64,000 bases of DNA from Schistocerca nitens (GCF_023898315.1 NC_064614.1:115723501-115787500), one strand, 5' to 3'; counted from the first letter of the stretch, positions 32,936 to 44,397 are shown. Notes: generated by a model not told the origin, from the sequence alone. Made by a program: numbers and translations.

Positions 32936-34175
32936 ATATCTAGCAGGAAATCACACTTACAAATGCTGACAACATCAATATTGGCAAAAAATACCCGTCA
33001 AATTACATAAATGATTACTTTATCAATGCTTCCCAAACATTAAATTTCACAAATCAGGATAAACTTATGAAATGTACATCAGCATACAGCATAATTTTAG
33101 CTCCAATTAGTGGACACGAAGTAGTAAGGGTGATTAAAAGTCTCAACTGTAAAATGTCAGCAGGTGTAGATGGAATACCATTGTCACTTATAATTCTTTC
33201 TGCTTCACAAATTGCAAAGTCCTTTGTATACATTGCTAATTTATCACTCATTGAGAGTGTGTTCCCACACAGACTATAAATTTTGGAAGTGATACCTTTA
33301 TTCAAGAATCAATAGGCATAAAGTTGAAAATTATTGACCTATATCTCACTGTTCAGCATTCTCTAAAGTATTTGAGAGGTTAATGGAATAACAAATCATC
33401 ATGCACTTAAATTACCATGAACTGTTGAACAAAAATCAACATAGCTTTCCAGCAGGTAGAAGTACAGAAACAGCTATAATGCATTACACTGATGAAATAA
33501 TTGGAAACCCAGATAACAACACTGTTCTAAGAGTTAATTTAGATCATTCTAAAGTTTGAAGTACTGTTAGTCATGAAACTCTTTTAGATAAGTTGGAAGC
33601 AATGGCAATAAGTGGAAAAATGAAAAATGGCTTCAATTCTATTTGCAAAATAGGTCACAGGTTGAGGAACTCACTTCAGCTCATCTTAATCATACAGTCA
33701 GATTATTATCTGGAGCAAAAAGAATTGAAATAGGTGTACCACAGCGTAGTGTGTTAGTCATGGTTCAGTATCAACAGGCTGACCCTTAGTGTGAACAAAA
33801 CAAATTTTGTTCAGTCTGGGAAAATGAATCAAAAACAAGATTGTTAATTGGAAGATCCTTGGCAGAAATGAATTAAAAAGGGTGCAGTGCACAAAAAATT
33901 TAGAAATGTATGTTGATAACGACTTAAAACTGGAAAGACGATGTAGCAAAATTCTCCAAGAGACTCAGTTCTGCTTGTTTTGCTCTAAGAATCATTTCTT
34001 TAGTATAGCCCTCAGAAGGCAATTGAATGGCTTACTCTGGTTACTTTAAGTCCCTTGGAGATTAGGGAATAGTTTTTTTAGGGTAAAAGTAGTTGTCAGT
34101 TGAATAAAATTTTACATTACACAAAAGGACTATTCACATCCCATCACACAGATCTACAAAGGTGCACTGCAAATC
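32936..34175 (+). mobile_element. CR1-like LINE (outer element), reverse transcriptase part
   Basis: The outer element resumes with a linker (INDYFINASQTLNF, 33008-33050), then the palm start IKSLNCKMSAGVDGIPLSLI (33135-33190). Decayed RT follows: AGRSTETAIMHYTDEI near 33455, SVNKTNF near 33795, and a thumb-like stretch up to LFTSHHTDLQRC at about 34165. It is interrupted again at 34176 by the RTE-E insertion. Confidence 0.75.
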
Positions 34176-37070
34176 TTCTTCTTCTTCTTCTTCAGTAGCT
34201 CTACAGCCCTTGGTGAGCCTTGGCTTATTCAACAATCTTCCTCCACACTTCTCGGTTATTTGCTGCTTTTTTCCACCCCCGGACTCCCATATTGCTGATA
34301 TCCATTATTACCTCATCGATCCATCTTCTTCTAGGTCTCCCTTTTCGCCTAACTGAATGGATCATACCTTTCATCATTTTCTTTGGAATTCTATCCTCTG
34401 CCATTCTCTCCAAGTGTCCTAGCCATCGTATTCGCTGTGATTTAACAAATTTTACTATGTCCCTGCCTTGTATTAACTCCTGTAATTCAGCATTGTAGTG
34501 TATTCTCCAGCCTTCTTCCTCCCTTATTGGCCCATAGATTTTGCGTAGTATTTTCCGCTCAATGCTTCTTAGAGCATTTTTATCGTGTTCTGTCAACGTC
34601 CATACCTCTGAGCCATATGTGATAACTGGGCAGACTAGGGAATTATATATTAGCAATTTAGTTTTTCTTGTAACACGGCTACTTTTGAAAAGCTGCATAT
34701 TTGCAAAGTAAGCTCTGTTTCCTGCTTGCATTCTTCCCCTTATAGCCTTTCCAATACTGTTATCATTTGTTATTAGGGCTCCCAAGTAGTTAAAAGAGGA
34801 CACTCCATTGAAGCATTTCCCATTGATGTTTAGGTTTTTAGGGGTTCTTCTGGCCTCAGATTGTGACATTACCATATATTTTGTTTTGTTTACATTTACT
34901 ATGAGGCCAATTTTTAAGGTTTCTGTTTCCATTGCCCGGTATGTTTCTAGGAGTGTATTGGTATTTCTTCCTACTATAGCAATGTCATCAGCGTATGCAC
35001 ATATCTGGCTAGTTTTCATAAATATGGTGCCTCTTTTGTTGATTTTATTTACTGCACTATGCAGGGCAATGTTGAATAGGACAGTGGAGAGACTATCCCC
35101 TTGCTTCACACCTTTATTAAAGTCAAAGCTTTCACTTGTTCTCCTAAGGACCTTTACTTTTGCTCTTATCTTTGTCATTGTCATTCTGATTAGTCTTACT
35201 AATTTAGCACATATACCAACTTCTTTCAGTACTCTGTATAGTTCTTGCCGATTTATGCTGTCAAAGGCTTGTTTGAAATCGATGAATAAGAAATGCAGAT
35301 CTATATCATATTCATAGAACTTTTCCATCATTTGCCTTATCACAAATATTTGATCAGTTGTTCCTCTGCCCGGTCGAAAGCCACACTGATATTCCCCTAG
35401 TATGCCTTCTGCACATTTCCGTATCCTTTCGTTTAATATACTTGTGAAGATCTTATAAGCTGTACTTAGGAGTGTTACACCTCTATAGTTCTCACATGCT
35501 GTTCTGTCCCCTTTCTTATAAATGGGGACTATTATTCCAATTTTCCAATTATCTGGCATAGTTTCTGTTTCCCATATATCTGATATTAATGTGTGCAGTT
35601 CCTCTATTACAGCCTCACCACCAGTTTTTATTAATTCAGCAATTATGCTGTCTTCCCCAGGGGCTCGATTGTTTTTTGACTTGTGCACAGCCTACGAGAC
35701 CTCTTGTAGTGTTGGTTTTCTTGCCTCATTGGTTTCATTGTCTACTTCCAGCTCCACTCTTCCCTCCTGTGCAGCTGTCTCTTCATCTTATAGGCTGGTG
35801 CTTAGTGTATCTTTGAAATATTCTGCCCATCTTCCCACTATCTGTTCTTCCTCCCTTATCATTTTCCCATCTTTACTGGAACAGGCCATTGTTTTTGGTT
35901 GGAATCTATTCTTCATTTTGCCTATGGCATGATAGAACTTTCTTATTTCACTCTGTTCCTATAGTTCTTGAAATTTCTTCTTATTCCACTCTCTTTTCTT
36001 TCTCTTGCACAGTCTGTTAGCTCTTCTCCTTAATTCTCTATATTGTTCCACATTATTTCTGGTTTCTCTCTGTAGCATTTTTGTTCTTGCCCTGTTCTTT
36101 TCCTCTATTGCTGACCTGCAATCTTCATCAAGCCACTCCTGGGTTCTTCTGTTCCTTCTTATGCCTATTATTTCCTCTGCAGCATCCTTAATGGCTTTTT
36201 CAAACCTGTTCCACCTTTCATCTACTCCTACTGTGGTCTCTTCATTGCTCAACTTTCTGCTTAGTGTTACTTGGTATTTTTTTACATCATCAGGGATGTT
36301 CAGTTTGTCTGTATTCCATTTCATCATCTTTCCCATTCTGTTGCCATTTGTTAGTGACAGTTTCTCTCTCAAGACTGATTTTATCAGAAAGTGGTGTGAA
36401 TCACAGTTTGGTCCTCTGCAGCTCCGTACATCCGTAACTGACGTGGAGTGGTGTGCAATCACTAAAATATGATCAATCTGATTGACTACTCCATTGGCTG
36501 CAGACTTCCAAGTACCCAGATGGATCCTTTTACGTGGAAAGCAGGTACTTTTAATAATCATATTATTCCTTGCTGCGAATTGGCATAGTAAGTCTCCATT
36601 CTCATTGTTTTCTTCATGTAGTGAATATTTTCCAGAAACTCCATACAGATGTTCATTCCTCCCTATTTTTGCATTAAAATCTCCTATTACTAGCATCAGG
36701 TCATATTTAGGTACTGCACCGTATACTTTTTCCAAGTCTTCGTAGAACTGTTCTTTAATTATATCCTCTTTTTCCTCTGTTGGTGCATGTGCATTAACTA
36801 TTGATATATTCCTAAATTTACCTTTTAGTCTGAGTCTGCACATCCTTTCATTTATGGGTTCAAATTCTAGAAGGCTTTTCCTAACTTCCCTAGTTATTAT
36901 AAACCCTGTTCCAAGTTGGCCTGTTCTTTCTTCTGGTCCACTATATACCAATGAGTACTCAGGTTTATCTATCTGCCCATTCCCCTGCCATCTTATTTCC
37001 TGTAGCCCTACAATATCATATTTCAATTTTAAAATTTCGTTGGCTATTTCTTTCATCTTTCCAGGCTGAA
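34176..37070 (-). mobile_element. RTE-E non-LTR retrotransposon, 5' truncated, 12-bp TSD
   Basis: A 2,895-bp insertion is flanked by GCACTGCAAATC at 34164-34175 and 37071-37082. On the minus strand the frame starts just inside the endonuclease (LQPGKMKEIANEI), with IVGLQEIRW, LVIGDFNAKIGR, NQIDHILV and a CDSHHFLI box. The reverse transcriptase has APGEDSIIAELIKTGG, YKKGDRTACENYRGVTLL, CGFRPGRGTTDQIF, FLFIDFKQAFDSI, GVKQGDSLSTVLFN and catalytic CAYADDIAIV. The whole ORF is one frame interrupted only by three in-frame stops: TAG 35961-35959, TAA 35790-35788 and TAG 35694-35692. The 3' end is a (GAA)n tail at 34176-34193. The copy is therefore relatively young. Confidence 0.95.
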
Positions 37071-37082
37071 GCACTGCAAATC

Positions 37083-37345
37083 CCTGTTTAAAAAGTTTTA
37101 TTTGCTTATACATACACAAATGTATATTTATGAGCTAATTTCAGAGACCTGCAAACTACTAGCAATTACAGCTATAACACTCATAACTGTGGATCCCTCG
37201 ATGTAGAGCGAGCAAGAACAACTCACACTCAAAGACATAGAGCTGTTCTTCATAATGCACTGCCAACATATGTAAAGAGGGTGGAGAAGGAAACACCGGT
37301 TGGAGTAGAGTTAAAATCATTTATTGTACACGTGTTACTATAGTG
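37083..37345 (+). mobile_element. CR1-like LINE (outer element), C-terminal end
   Basis: Directly after the RTE-E target duplication the frame yields a C-terminal LINE segment: RTTHTQRHRAVLHNALPTYV (37214-37275) and VELKSFIVHVLL before a stop at about 37342. Its orientation and position continue the 32936-34175 fragment. Confidence 0.6.
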
Positions 37346-37769
37346 TAAATGAATGTGTTGGCTTACAGAAACACAGGGTAATTCTAAAGATGGGCCTAAT
37401 TTCAGCTGGCTATATTTCCTGGACTATATCCCGTATTCTGTAAATCACATCTGATTAACACACATGAAAATTTACAGATTTTCAATATGCCCTCCTCTGG
37501 CTGCAAGTGTAACGCCTCGACAGTAGCTGAATTTATACCACATGCAATAATGAACATCTTGAGTCACTGAGTTCATCGCAGCTGTTGGGATTTAATTTTC
37601 ATTACTACTGTCCCAGTTTCTTGTATAGAGAATTTAGTTCTGTCTAAATCAAATGACGGAAACTCCAAGTTGGAATACCCTTGGTTGAGGGCAGGATAAT
37701 TTTGATGAACAGAGAATGTGTTGTAAGGGTAACTCCCATCTGCACAGTTTAGAAAAGATGGAGACAGAA
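37346..37769. other. Mixed sequence before the Penelope-like element
   Basis: No ORF supported. The last about 100 bases (from about 37640) may already be Penelope-like leader, since the reverse transcriptase frame begins immediately after. Confidence 0.4.
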
Positions 37770-38478
37770 ATCTAGCCTCTCATGTCAAAGATAACAATCA
37801 CTTGCTTGACCAACTCTCGACCACCCCCACCCCTTTACCATCTGGCTTCCAACATCCCTCATGTCCATGGCCTTGCTGCTATTGAACACTACCTCTCCCA
37901 AAGTCCTTTAGACCACAAACCCATTACCTCATTCCTCATACACCTTACTAACTTTATCCTAAAACACACTACTTCTCCTATGAAGAGACGATATACAAAC
38001 GAATCTGTGGCACTGCAGCATGAGCACCTGCTTGGCACCCTCCTATGCCAACCAGTTTATTGGCCATCTAGAGGAAATCTTCCTAACCTCCCAAAATCCT
38101 AAACCCCTAGCCTGGTTCAGGTTCAATGATATCTTCATGATCTGGGCCAAGACACCCTATCCTCATTCCTTCACAATCTCAACATCTTCTCTTCCATTTG
38201 CTTCACAGGGTCCTCCTCAACTCGTGGTGCCATGTTCCTGGACATTGACCAGCTCCTTTCTGAAGGCTCCACCCACACCTCTATCTTCATCAAATCAACC
38301 AACCACCAACAGTACCTGCATGTCAACAGCTGCCATCCCTTCCACACCAAAATATCCCTCCCATACAGACTGTCCAGCTGGGCTAGTATATCTGCACTGA
38401 CAAGAACTCCCTTGCCCAGTATGCTGAAGGTCGCACAAAGAGTTTCACAGACAGACACTATCCCCGAGACTTGTCCGC

Positions 38479-38480
<2 letters not shown>

Positions 38481-38549
<69 letters not shown>
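38481..38549 (+). repeat. (CA)n microsatellite
   Basis: About 34 CA units lie between the RT and the C-terminal part of the Penelope-like element. Confidence 0.97.
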
Positions 38550-38553
<4 letters not shown>

Positions 38554-39586
38554 AATATCTTCTCACCATCCCCCCCAAGAACCAGCTACAAAGGAGCACC
38601 CACTTCATCACGCAATACCACAAAGACTAGAGCAACTGAACTACATCCTTTATCAGGGCTTTGATTACCTATCGCAATGCCCTGAAATGAGGGACGTTGT
38701 ACTCAAGATCCTTCCCACACCTCCTAAAGTGGTGCTCTGTCTTCCACCCAACCTCTACAACATCCTCGTCCAACCCCACGCTAGTACCAATCCCAGCCCC
38801 TTGCCACAGAGACCGTATGCATACACCTGTGGGAGACTTAGGTGCAAGACCTGGCCAATACACCCACCTAACACATCCTATTCAAGGCCTGTCACAGGCT
38901 TATCCTACCTGATCTGAGGCTGGGACACCTGTGAAAGCAACTATGTCATATATTAGCTCTGCTGTAATCATTGCACGGCTTTTTTTATATTGGTATGACA
39001 ACCAACAATCTGCCTATCAGAATGAACTGTGACCAAGAGCAAAGTGTACCACTCTGTGGCACAACATGCAGCTGACCATAACATGCTGTTTCACAACTTG
39101 GGCCATCTTGATCCTCATTCCATCACCAGTTTCCTGAACTGTGCACATGTGACTTATCCTTACAATACATTCTTCATTCCCAAAATTATCCTGGCCTCAA
39201 CCTACGATAACATAATGTCCCCACACCCTCCGTCCTACAGTTTCTACCCCTCCCGTCCTAACATCTCCTCCCAATTCAGGCCCTATCACCCTCAATGTGT
39301 GACACCCTCTGCTAATGCACACACCTTTTTTAGTCTTCCCTCTCCTCTCCTTTCCTGCTCCCCCCCCCCTCCTCCACCACCCTCTCCCACAGCCTTCCAA
39401 TGCTCCGCCAGGCAGCCTTGTAACCCCTGGTCCCTCTCCAAGGCAGCACTCCTCTCTGTCCCCCCACCCATATCCTGCATCCCTCCCCCCTACCTGTCCC
39501 AATCCCAATTGCTGCTATCTTTCAAAGTAACAGTTGCAGTCTGGCATGCCAGAGATTAGCGGTCATGTGTTTTTGAGGTCGGTCTG

Positions 39587-39591
<5 letters not shown>

Positions 39592-39638
<47 letters not shown>
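39592..39638 (+). repeat. (GT)n microsatellite
   Basis: About 23 GT units in the 3' region of the Penelope-like element. Confidence 0.97.
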
Positions 39639-39642
<4 letters not shown>

Positions 39643-39983
39643 CTCTCTTTCCTGAAGAAGGCTTTTGCTGAAATCTCAGCATGTCACAATCTTTTCGTTT
39701 TGACTGTCTGCAACTCAATGTGTCATTTTTAAAGTGAGTAGCAGTCTACCCTTTCCGTAATTGTCAGTTCTGTCTAATGAATACATACCATTGTTCAAAA
39801 TCCATGTTCAACTGTAGGTCCACCTACTTCAGACCAAGGATGTCAGTTCAGTGTTTGGAAGAAGGAAGGTCATACCACCTCCAACCAGGCCATCTCTAGC
39901 AGTGGTGTTCAAATCACGAATGTCTTACTTTATTGATCACTAATAACATTGAAAATTTTCATATTTGCTTAAACATATACTAC

Positions 39984-40070
39984 CTTCTCATATTTTGTTG
40001 GATATGATTCCAAATCCTGATGAAAAGCTTGCTTCTCCTTGGTTTTATAACGATGCCTTGCAGCAGCTGT
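39984..40070 (-). CDS. DDX28: DDX28-like helicase, exon 2
   Basis: This 87-nt exon, phase 0 on both sides, has acceptor TTTTTCAG and donor GTAGTA. It codes for 29 residues: TAAARHRYKTKEKQAF, then HQDLESYPTKYEK. The strongly basic start continues the presumed mitochondrial presequence of exon 1. The intron to exon 3 is about 9.7 kb and contains the Penelope-like element and the whole 30.5-37.3 kb LINE nest. Confidence 0.8.
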
Positions 40071-40540
40071 CTGAAAAATAATCAGAATACAAAGATCTGT
40101 TTTAGAAGAAGTAACATTACAGGGGGGGGAGGGGGGGGGGGGGAGTACAGATTTCCAGAATATTTTCAAACCATAAGCCACACAAATTATCAAGTCATTC
40201 TGGTATTAGATAAAACTATTACACTTATAAAATATGATTGTCAAACCACTGCACTATGTTACACTGGAAGTTACATCAAACCTAACGTCACAAAGTTTAT
40301 ACAAACATCCAGATGCGACACAATCCTGCTTCCATCCAAACACCCCCAACAAACTGAAAGAATATTTGCATGACAAAACTTTTGACTCCGCAGAAATTTT
40401 GAATGTGCAGGTTGTCCATATACTTAAAGCTCAAGTTTCAAAACAGGTATAGAATGAGAACTACTTCTCAGAATGACATTAAATTTCAACAGCATATTAC
40501 TGACATGACGGGAAAGAAATACACACCAACAAATGTGCGA
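40071..40540. other. Intron 1 sequence with a G-rich tract
   Basis: A G run broken only by one A lies at 40122-40143, close to the exon 2 acceptor. Nothing else recognised. Confidence 0.6.
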
Positions 40541-40544
40541 CATA

Positions 40545-40650
40545 CTGCTGTTCCTCAGTTTGTGTACGAGATGCCCAACATGCCTGTCTCTGAGAAGGAT
40601 CATGCGCTGCTCATAAAGTTCTTTAATGGTATGCAGGCAACAGCATGCTT
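40545..40650 (+). mobile_element. Fragment of a mariner-type transposase N-terminus
   Basis: The frame encodes EMPNMPVSEKDHALLIKFF, which I recognise as resembling the beginning of an insect Tc1/mariner-superfamily transposase. It loses similarity after about 35 residues. No terminal repeats or catalytic region are present. Confidence 0.35.
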
Positions 40651-40739
40651 ACCGATATGTTACAAAACATCGCACATAAAAACAGGATTTTTCCAGTGCT
40701 TATACTTCAGGTTCTATTGGTGACAAAAAGGTGGGCTAC

Positions 40740-41524
40740 AGAAGGATTGTCTTAGTGTCACTATCCTACAGTACAGGGTCAAAGTATGAATGTTAGTCTC
40801 CTGCTTAGGTAAATGGAGGAAATCGGTTAGTTCTTTTTCATTTGATGTGGTCTACAGTGGGTTTGATGGAACTTATGGAGGCACCATTAGTTCATGGGCA
40901 GTTCCTCAGAAAACTAAAAAAAAGAGGGTTTTTTAATGTATTTTCGCCGTCACCATTGGATCAAACCCCATTTTCGGATTCCAAGATGGATATGCACAGC
41001 AAATGGCTGTAATTTTTATGATATATTCCTAAGATCTTGGTCTCAAACAACCATGAAAATTTTCTAGATTTCCTTATCTGTTTCCTACATATGAAATGTG
41101 GTGTGAGGCAGAAACGTAGTTCATTAAGTGACATAGTACGGGGAATTTGAGGTGGATTGTTTCTGGTATCAGCAGGGGTCTGCTGCAGTACTGAAGCAAA
41201 AGTAAAATGTTTGTGCCTGTAAAATTCAATCCAGGCATAAAATTAGTTTTGCATTATTTCAATTTCACATCAGCAAACTATAGAAATTTTACTGTCCCAT
41301 CATGTTCTCTTCATATGAGTGACATGTCCTGTTGCGGCAGGGAAAACGATAGAACCACCAGAAAAATGCTCCTATTGGAACACAAAAAAGGGATATGCTC
41401 CTCTTTATTAAAAAAACTGACTGAAAAGTGTTGTACCAACTGCCTTACTCTACCTTCCTCAGCACCTCTAGAAATTTTCATATAGATATGTACATGCGAA
41501 CACATTCACACTTTTTTATGCTGA
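40740..41524. other. Unassigned intron sequence
   Basis: No gene or repeat recognised. Confidence 0.5.
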
Positions 41525-41990
41525 GAGAGGAGGAGGCAATGGCAGTGGGAAAGATCCAGAGAAGTAATAAATACAGGAACATAGTAGACAGTGGTTGTGG
41601 TATAGAAAGATCAAAGGAGACAACAGCAGTGCAAGAGAGAGGGGCACAGTGACAGTGGAACATAATTGACTTCCAGAGAAAGGTGTTAGGAAATGAGTGA
41701 AGGAGGAAAAAGTGCCAGTGGGAGAGAATAAGGAGGAGGAGACTGCAAGTGGACAGTAGGGAGTGATAATGACAATGACATTAAGAAAAATATAGTGACA
41801 GTAAGAAGACACAGCAGCAGTGGGAAGGAACAAATGAGATTGTAGCAGTAAGAGGGAACAAGAAGAAGACAGCGACAGTGAGAGAAAGCAGTAGTAGTAG
41901 GATAGAACGAAGGCAGCTGTGGCTGTGAGACCGGAGACAGTGACAGTTGGAGAGCCACAAAGGGATAATGACAATGAGTTGGGCCAAATG
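41525..41990. repeat. Purine-rich degenerate tandem repeat
   Basis: The plus strand is almost entirely A and G, with recurring GACAGTG, AGCAGTG, GTGAGAG and GGAACAA words at irregular 35-45 base spacing. The pyrimidine-rich antisense frames (41516-42027) are by-products of composition. Confidence 0.6.
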
Positions 41991-42649
41991 AGTGTTTGAG
42001 AATGAGCAATTGGGAGTAGGTGGGCATGACAGACTTACAGTGATGGACTAGTGGGTGTAAGCGAGTTACAGTTTTGACAGCTTTTAGGAGTCAGAGGGGA
42101 GCTGCATGTTAAAAAAAAGAACAAATGTGTGTGCATGCCAATATTTTTAGGAAAAAAGGTGCTGAGGAACGTCAGAGACTTTCTTAATACAGAGGAGCAT
42201 ATTCAACTTTTTAGTGCTCTGATAGGAGCATTTTTCCACTGTTAAACATATACTTGAAAAGAGATAAATACGATGTGAAGTTAAAAATTTCTTTGATTAT
42301 ATGCAGCATTAGTTACTAATGGTACAATTCTCCCTACAGCCAACTTTTTTAACTGAGTCACATCACAATTGCAGTTACATTTTTTGGCCCTGTCAGATAT
42401 GTAGCGTGGAAAGACAAAGGTCACTTCCTTGTTAGGAATTGCATCAGCTATAACACAAAAACTAGAGTCATTGATAAATCCAAAGGAACTTTAGTTACCT
42501 CTATTGTTTCTTTATTGCTAGATCGTTTTTTAATGAAGAAACATGTTATTGCAGCTAAATTAGAATTCTGGCATAAAAAAAAGGGACTGTTGGCAACCAC
42601 ATGCAGACTGGGCTGCCAACCTATAGGGGTTAAGTAGGATTTGCAATTT
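41991..42649. other. Unassigned intron sequence
   Basis: No gene or repeat recognised. Confidence 0.45.
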
Positions 42650-43460
42650 TAAATGTTCGTGTGGGCATGGCTATGTGGTCCCCCTTATCAGGGTTGTTAC
42701 AGTTTAGCTAATGCTGACTATGAAGTAAGGAACCAAACATCGAAGAAATCAGATCTGTCTCTGACAGAAGTTATGAGACTACAAAACTGCCCACGCTGCT
42801 CAGAGTTCGTTTCTGATGGGAAAAAACATCGCAGCAGTCAACTCTCTGGTACTGGTTACATGGGATGTCACACCACCTCTTGTGGGGTGCACACCTGCTC
42901 CACAGCTTGGATGACCTTGTAAGCAACCACATCTTTATCAGCAGCAGCACTGTTGCCCAGCTGCACACATTGTTTCCTTCACCACACAGGCAGCATATGC
43001 CCTCAGGACCAGCAAAAAAAGGACATTGCAAGAGGTATGTTAGATCAGTTTCAATGCAGATACTCCCAAGATTTTACTGAAACTGAGTTAAAAGCTTTCA
43101 CAAAAAATCATTAACCATTGTGAAGTGGTAACTCAAGTGCAGAAACAATTCCTGGAACACGATCTATGCATCACATTGTACCAATGATCTCACCAAGATT
43201 GGAGCAAAAAGGCTGATCTGTGATATGGACTTTAGTATCATGCACAATTTCTCAGATGCACTTTCACCACTAATGCCAGAATGCACTGTGCACCCAAGTT
43301 GCTATGTTGAAGTGTGTATGACTCTTATTGGTATTTGGGAATTGCTGAGAAGGTGAATTGTGAAGGAGATGTTACAGTAATGTTCATGCATCCTCATGGG
43401 CCAAAGAAATTTGCTGCCCAGCTTTATTGAAAATAAGGGATCATTTGTTAGAACACATTT
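42650..43460 (+). other. Decayed coding-like segment of unknown element
   Basis: Scattered protein-like pieces appear in different frames. The clearest is at 43316-43432, open for 38 codons: YDSYWYLGIAEKVNCEGD followed by VTVMFMHPHGPKK. Upstream, at about 43150, a frame reads SIPGTRS-like residues. The WYLGI...MHPHGP pattern recalls a conserved C-terminal module of unclassified insect repeat proteins, perhaps Tudor-like. I do not know the element. Confidence 0.25.
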
Positions 43461-43463
43461 GAG

Positions 43464-43880
43464 AGATCAAGGAACCATAATTGCAAATTCAGTATTGGAG
43501 GGGGAAATGGTTCAAATGGCTCTGAGCACTGTGGGACTTAACATCTCGGGTCATCAGTTCCCTAGAACTTAGAACTACTTAAACCTAACTAACCTAAGGA
43601 CATCACACACATCCATGCCCGAGGCAGGATTCGAACCTGCGACTGTAGCGGTCACGCGGTTCCAGACTGAAGCGCCTAGAACTGCTCAGCCACACAAGCC
43701 GGCTATTGGAGGGAAGCGTGTGAGTGTATGTGTGGCGAGAAGGGATCAGGTGGGAGGATTGTAGAGGGAAACCAAGAGATGAATACGGTAAGCAAGTAGT
43801 CCCAGTAGTTATTAGGAGATGGAGGGACTTTCACAGGATAGAGTTATGTGAGAACTGCCTCAAACCATGACAGTGGTGGA
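43464..43880 (+). mobile_element. LINE-C 3' fragment, split by a SINE
   Basis: GATCAAGGAACCATAATTGC up to 43502, then 43704-43880, align with the LINE-C end at about 51245-51420: TATTGGAGGG, GTAGAGGGAAACCAAGA (versus GTAGAGGGAGACCAAGA), GATGAATACG, GGATAGAGT and CTCAAACCA. The middle is occupied by the SINE at 43503-43703. Confidence 0.75.
43503..43703 (-). mobile_element. tRNA-derived SINE, full length, 10-bp TSD
   Basis: The direct repeat TATTGGAGGG flanks it at 43493-43502 and 43704-43713. On the minus strand it starts with a tRNA-like head (GGCTGAGCAGTTCTAGGCGC, A-box region; GGTTCGAATCC, intact B box). A body of about 120 bp follows, then an end reading GCTCAGAGCCATTTGAACC plus a short A/T-rich tail. 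RNA polymerase III transcription and LINE-driven insertion are expected for such elements. Confidence 0.92.
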
Positions 43881-44034
43881 TTTTGTCCCTCCTAGTCATG
43901 GCCTTTCTTTTCTAGAGGCACCCCATTTCTGCTGCTTTGTTTGCAGGTCGAAGGGGAAGACAGACAAACAAATCTGTATTTAAAGTTTCAATAAACTATT
44001 CACATATATTCACAGTTTAATACTTTGTATAACA
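43881..44034. other. Unassigned spacer
   Basis: Nothing recognised. Confidence 0.5.
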
Positions 44035-44120
44035 TTCTGCTGCTTGTCTTGGTAGCTAAGTATCAGACCACAAATCCAAAGGTCTGGAGTTCAGTCCTCA
44101 GTAAAGCCTTGTTTTTTATC
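44035..44120 (+). repeat. tRNA-like SINE fragment
   Basis: GGTAGCTAAG resembles an A box. AGACC-ACAAATCCAAA-GGTCT forms a five-pair anticodon-like stem with a long loop. GAGTTCAGTCCTC resembles a B box. A T-rich tail follows. The loop is too long and the acceptor stem is absent, so this is a SINE relic, not a tRNA gene. Confidence 0.45.
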
Positions 44121-44397
44121 CTGTCACTTTCCATTTCTTTCATCTCTGTCAATGATTTAAAAAAGTGAAAAATGCCATGTTACATTATGGTTTAGAGTCC
44201 ACATTAAGATGTAAGCTCTCCTATAGCTATCTGACTAAATTCACATGTTGGACGAAAGTAAGGGCACCTCAATGCAATGTTTAGACCAACCTTTGGATTG
44301 AGAATAACTTTGCCTTTTTTTTTCAAACAGTGGAAAATGCAATGTAACAATATAATGAATAGTTTCTTAACTTTCTGTTATTCTTCCTTTGGTTTCA

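Larger units (their letters stand above)
37770..39760 (+). mobile_element. Penelope-like element, RT plus GIY-YIG remnant
   Basis: Overlapping broken frames give the Penelope-type reverse transcriptase: NIPHVHGLAAIEHYLSQSPL (37845-37905), then APSYANQFIGHLEEIFLTSQ (38038-38095), where the conserved motif has LFMG and the copy has FIG. WFRFNDIFMIWA (38110-38145) is the catalytic box, with the usual IDD reading NDI, so an Asp is lost. IFIKSTNHQQYLHVNSCHPF (38285-38345) follows. Downstream, 38945-39035 encodes a GIY-YIG-like piece (VIY near 38947, then YIGMTTNNLPIRMN after frame correction). The 3' region is C-rich, has (GT)n, then CTGAAGAAGGC...GCTGAAA (hammerhead-like) and the GTGAGTAGCAGTCTACCCTT terminus. 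All frames are broken. Confidence 0.8.

Noticed and set aside
34808..35317. Plus-strand 169-codon frame
   Set aside because: Antisense shadow of the RTE-E reverse transcriptase; the same holds for 35522-35932, 36005-36472 and 5333-5680.
38171..38623. Minus-strand frame with Cys-Val repeats
   Set aside because: Translation of the (CA)n tract opposite the Penelope-like RT.
41516..42027. Minus-strand Ser/Leu/Pro-rich frames
   Set aside because: Compositional by-product of the purine-rich tract; no signal peptide or domain.
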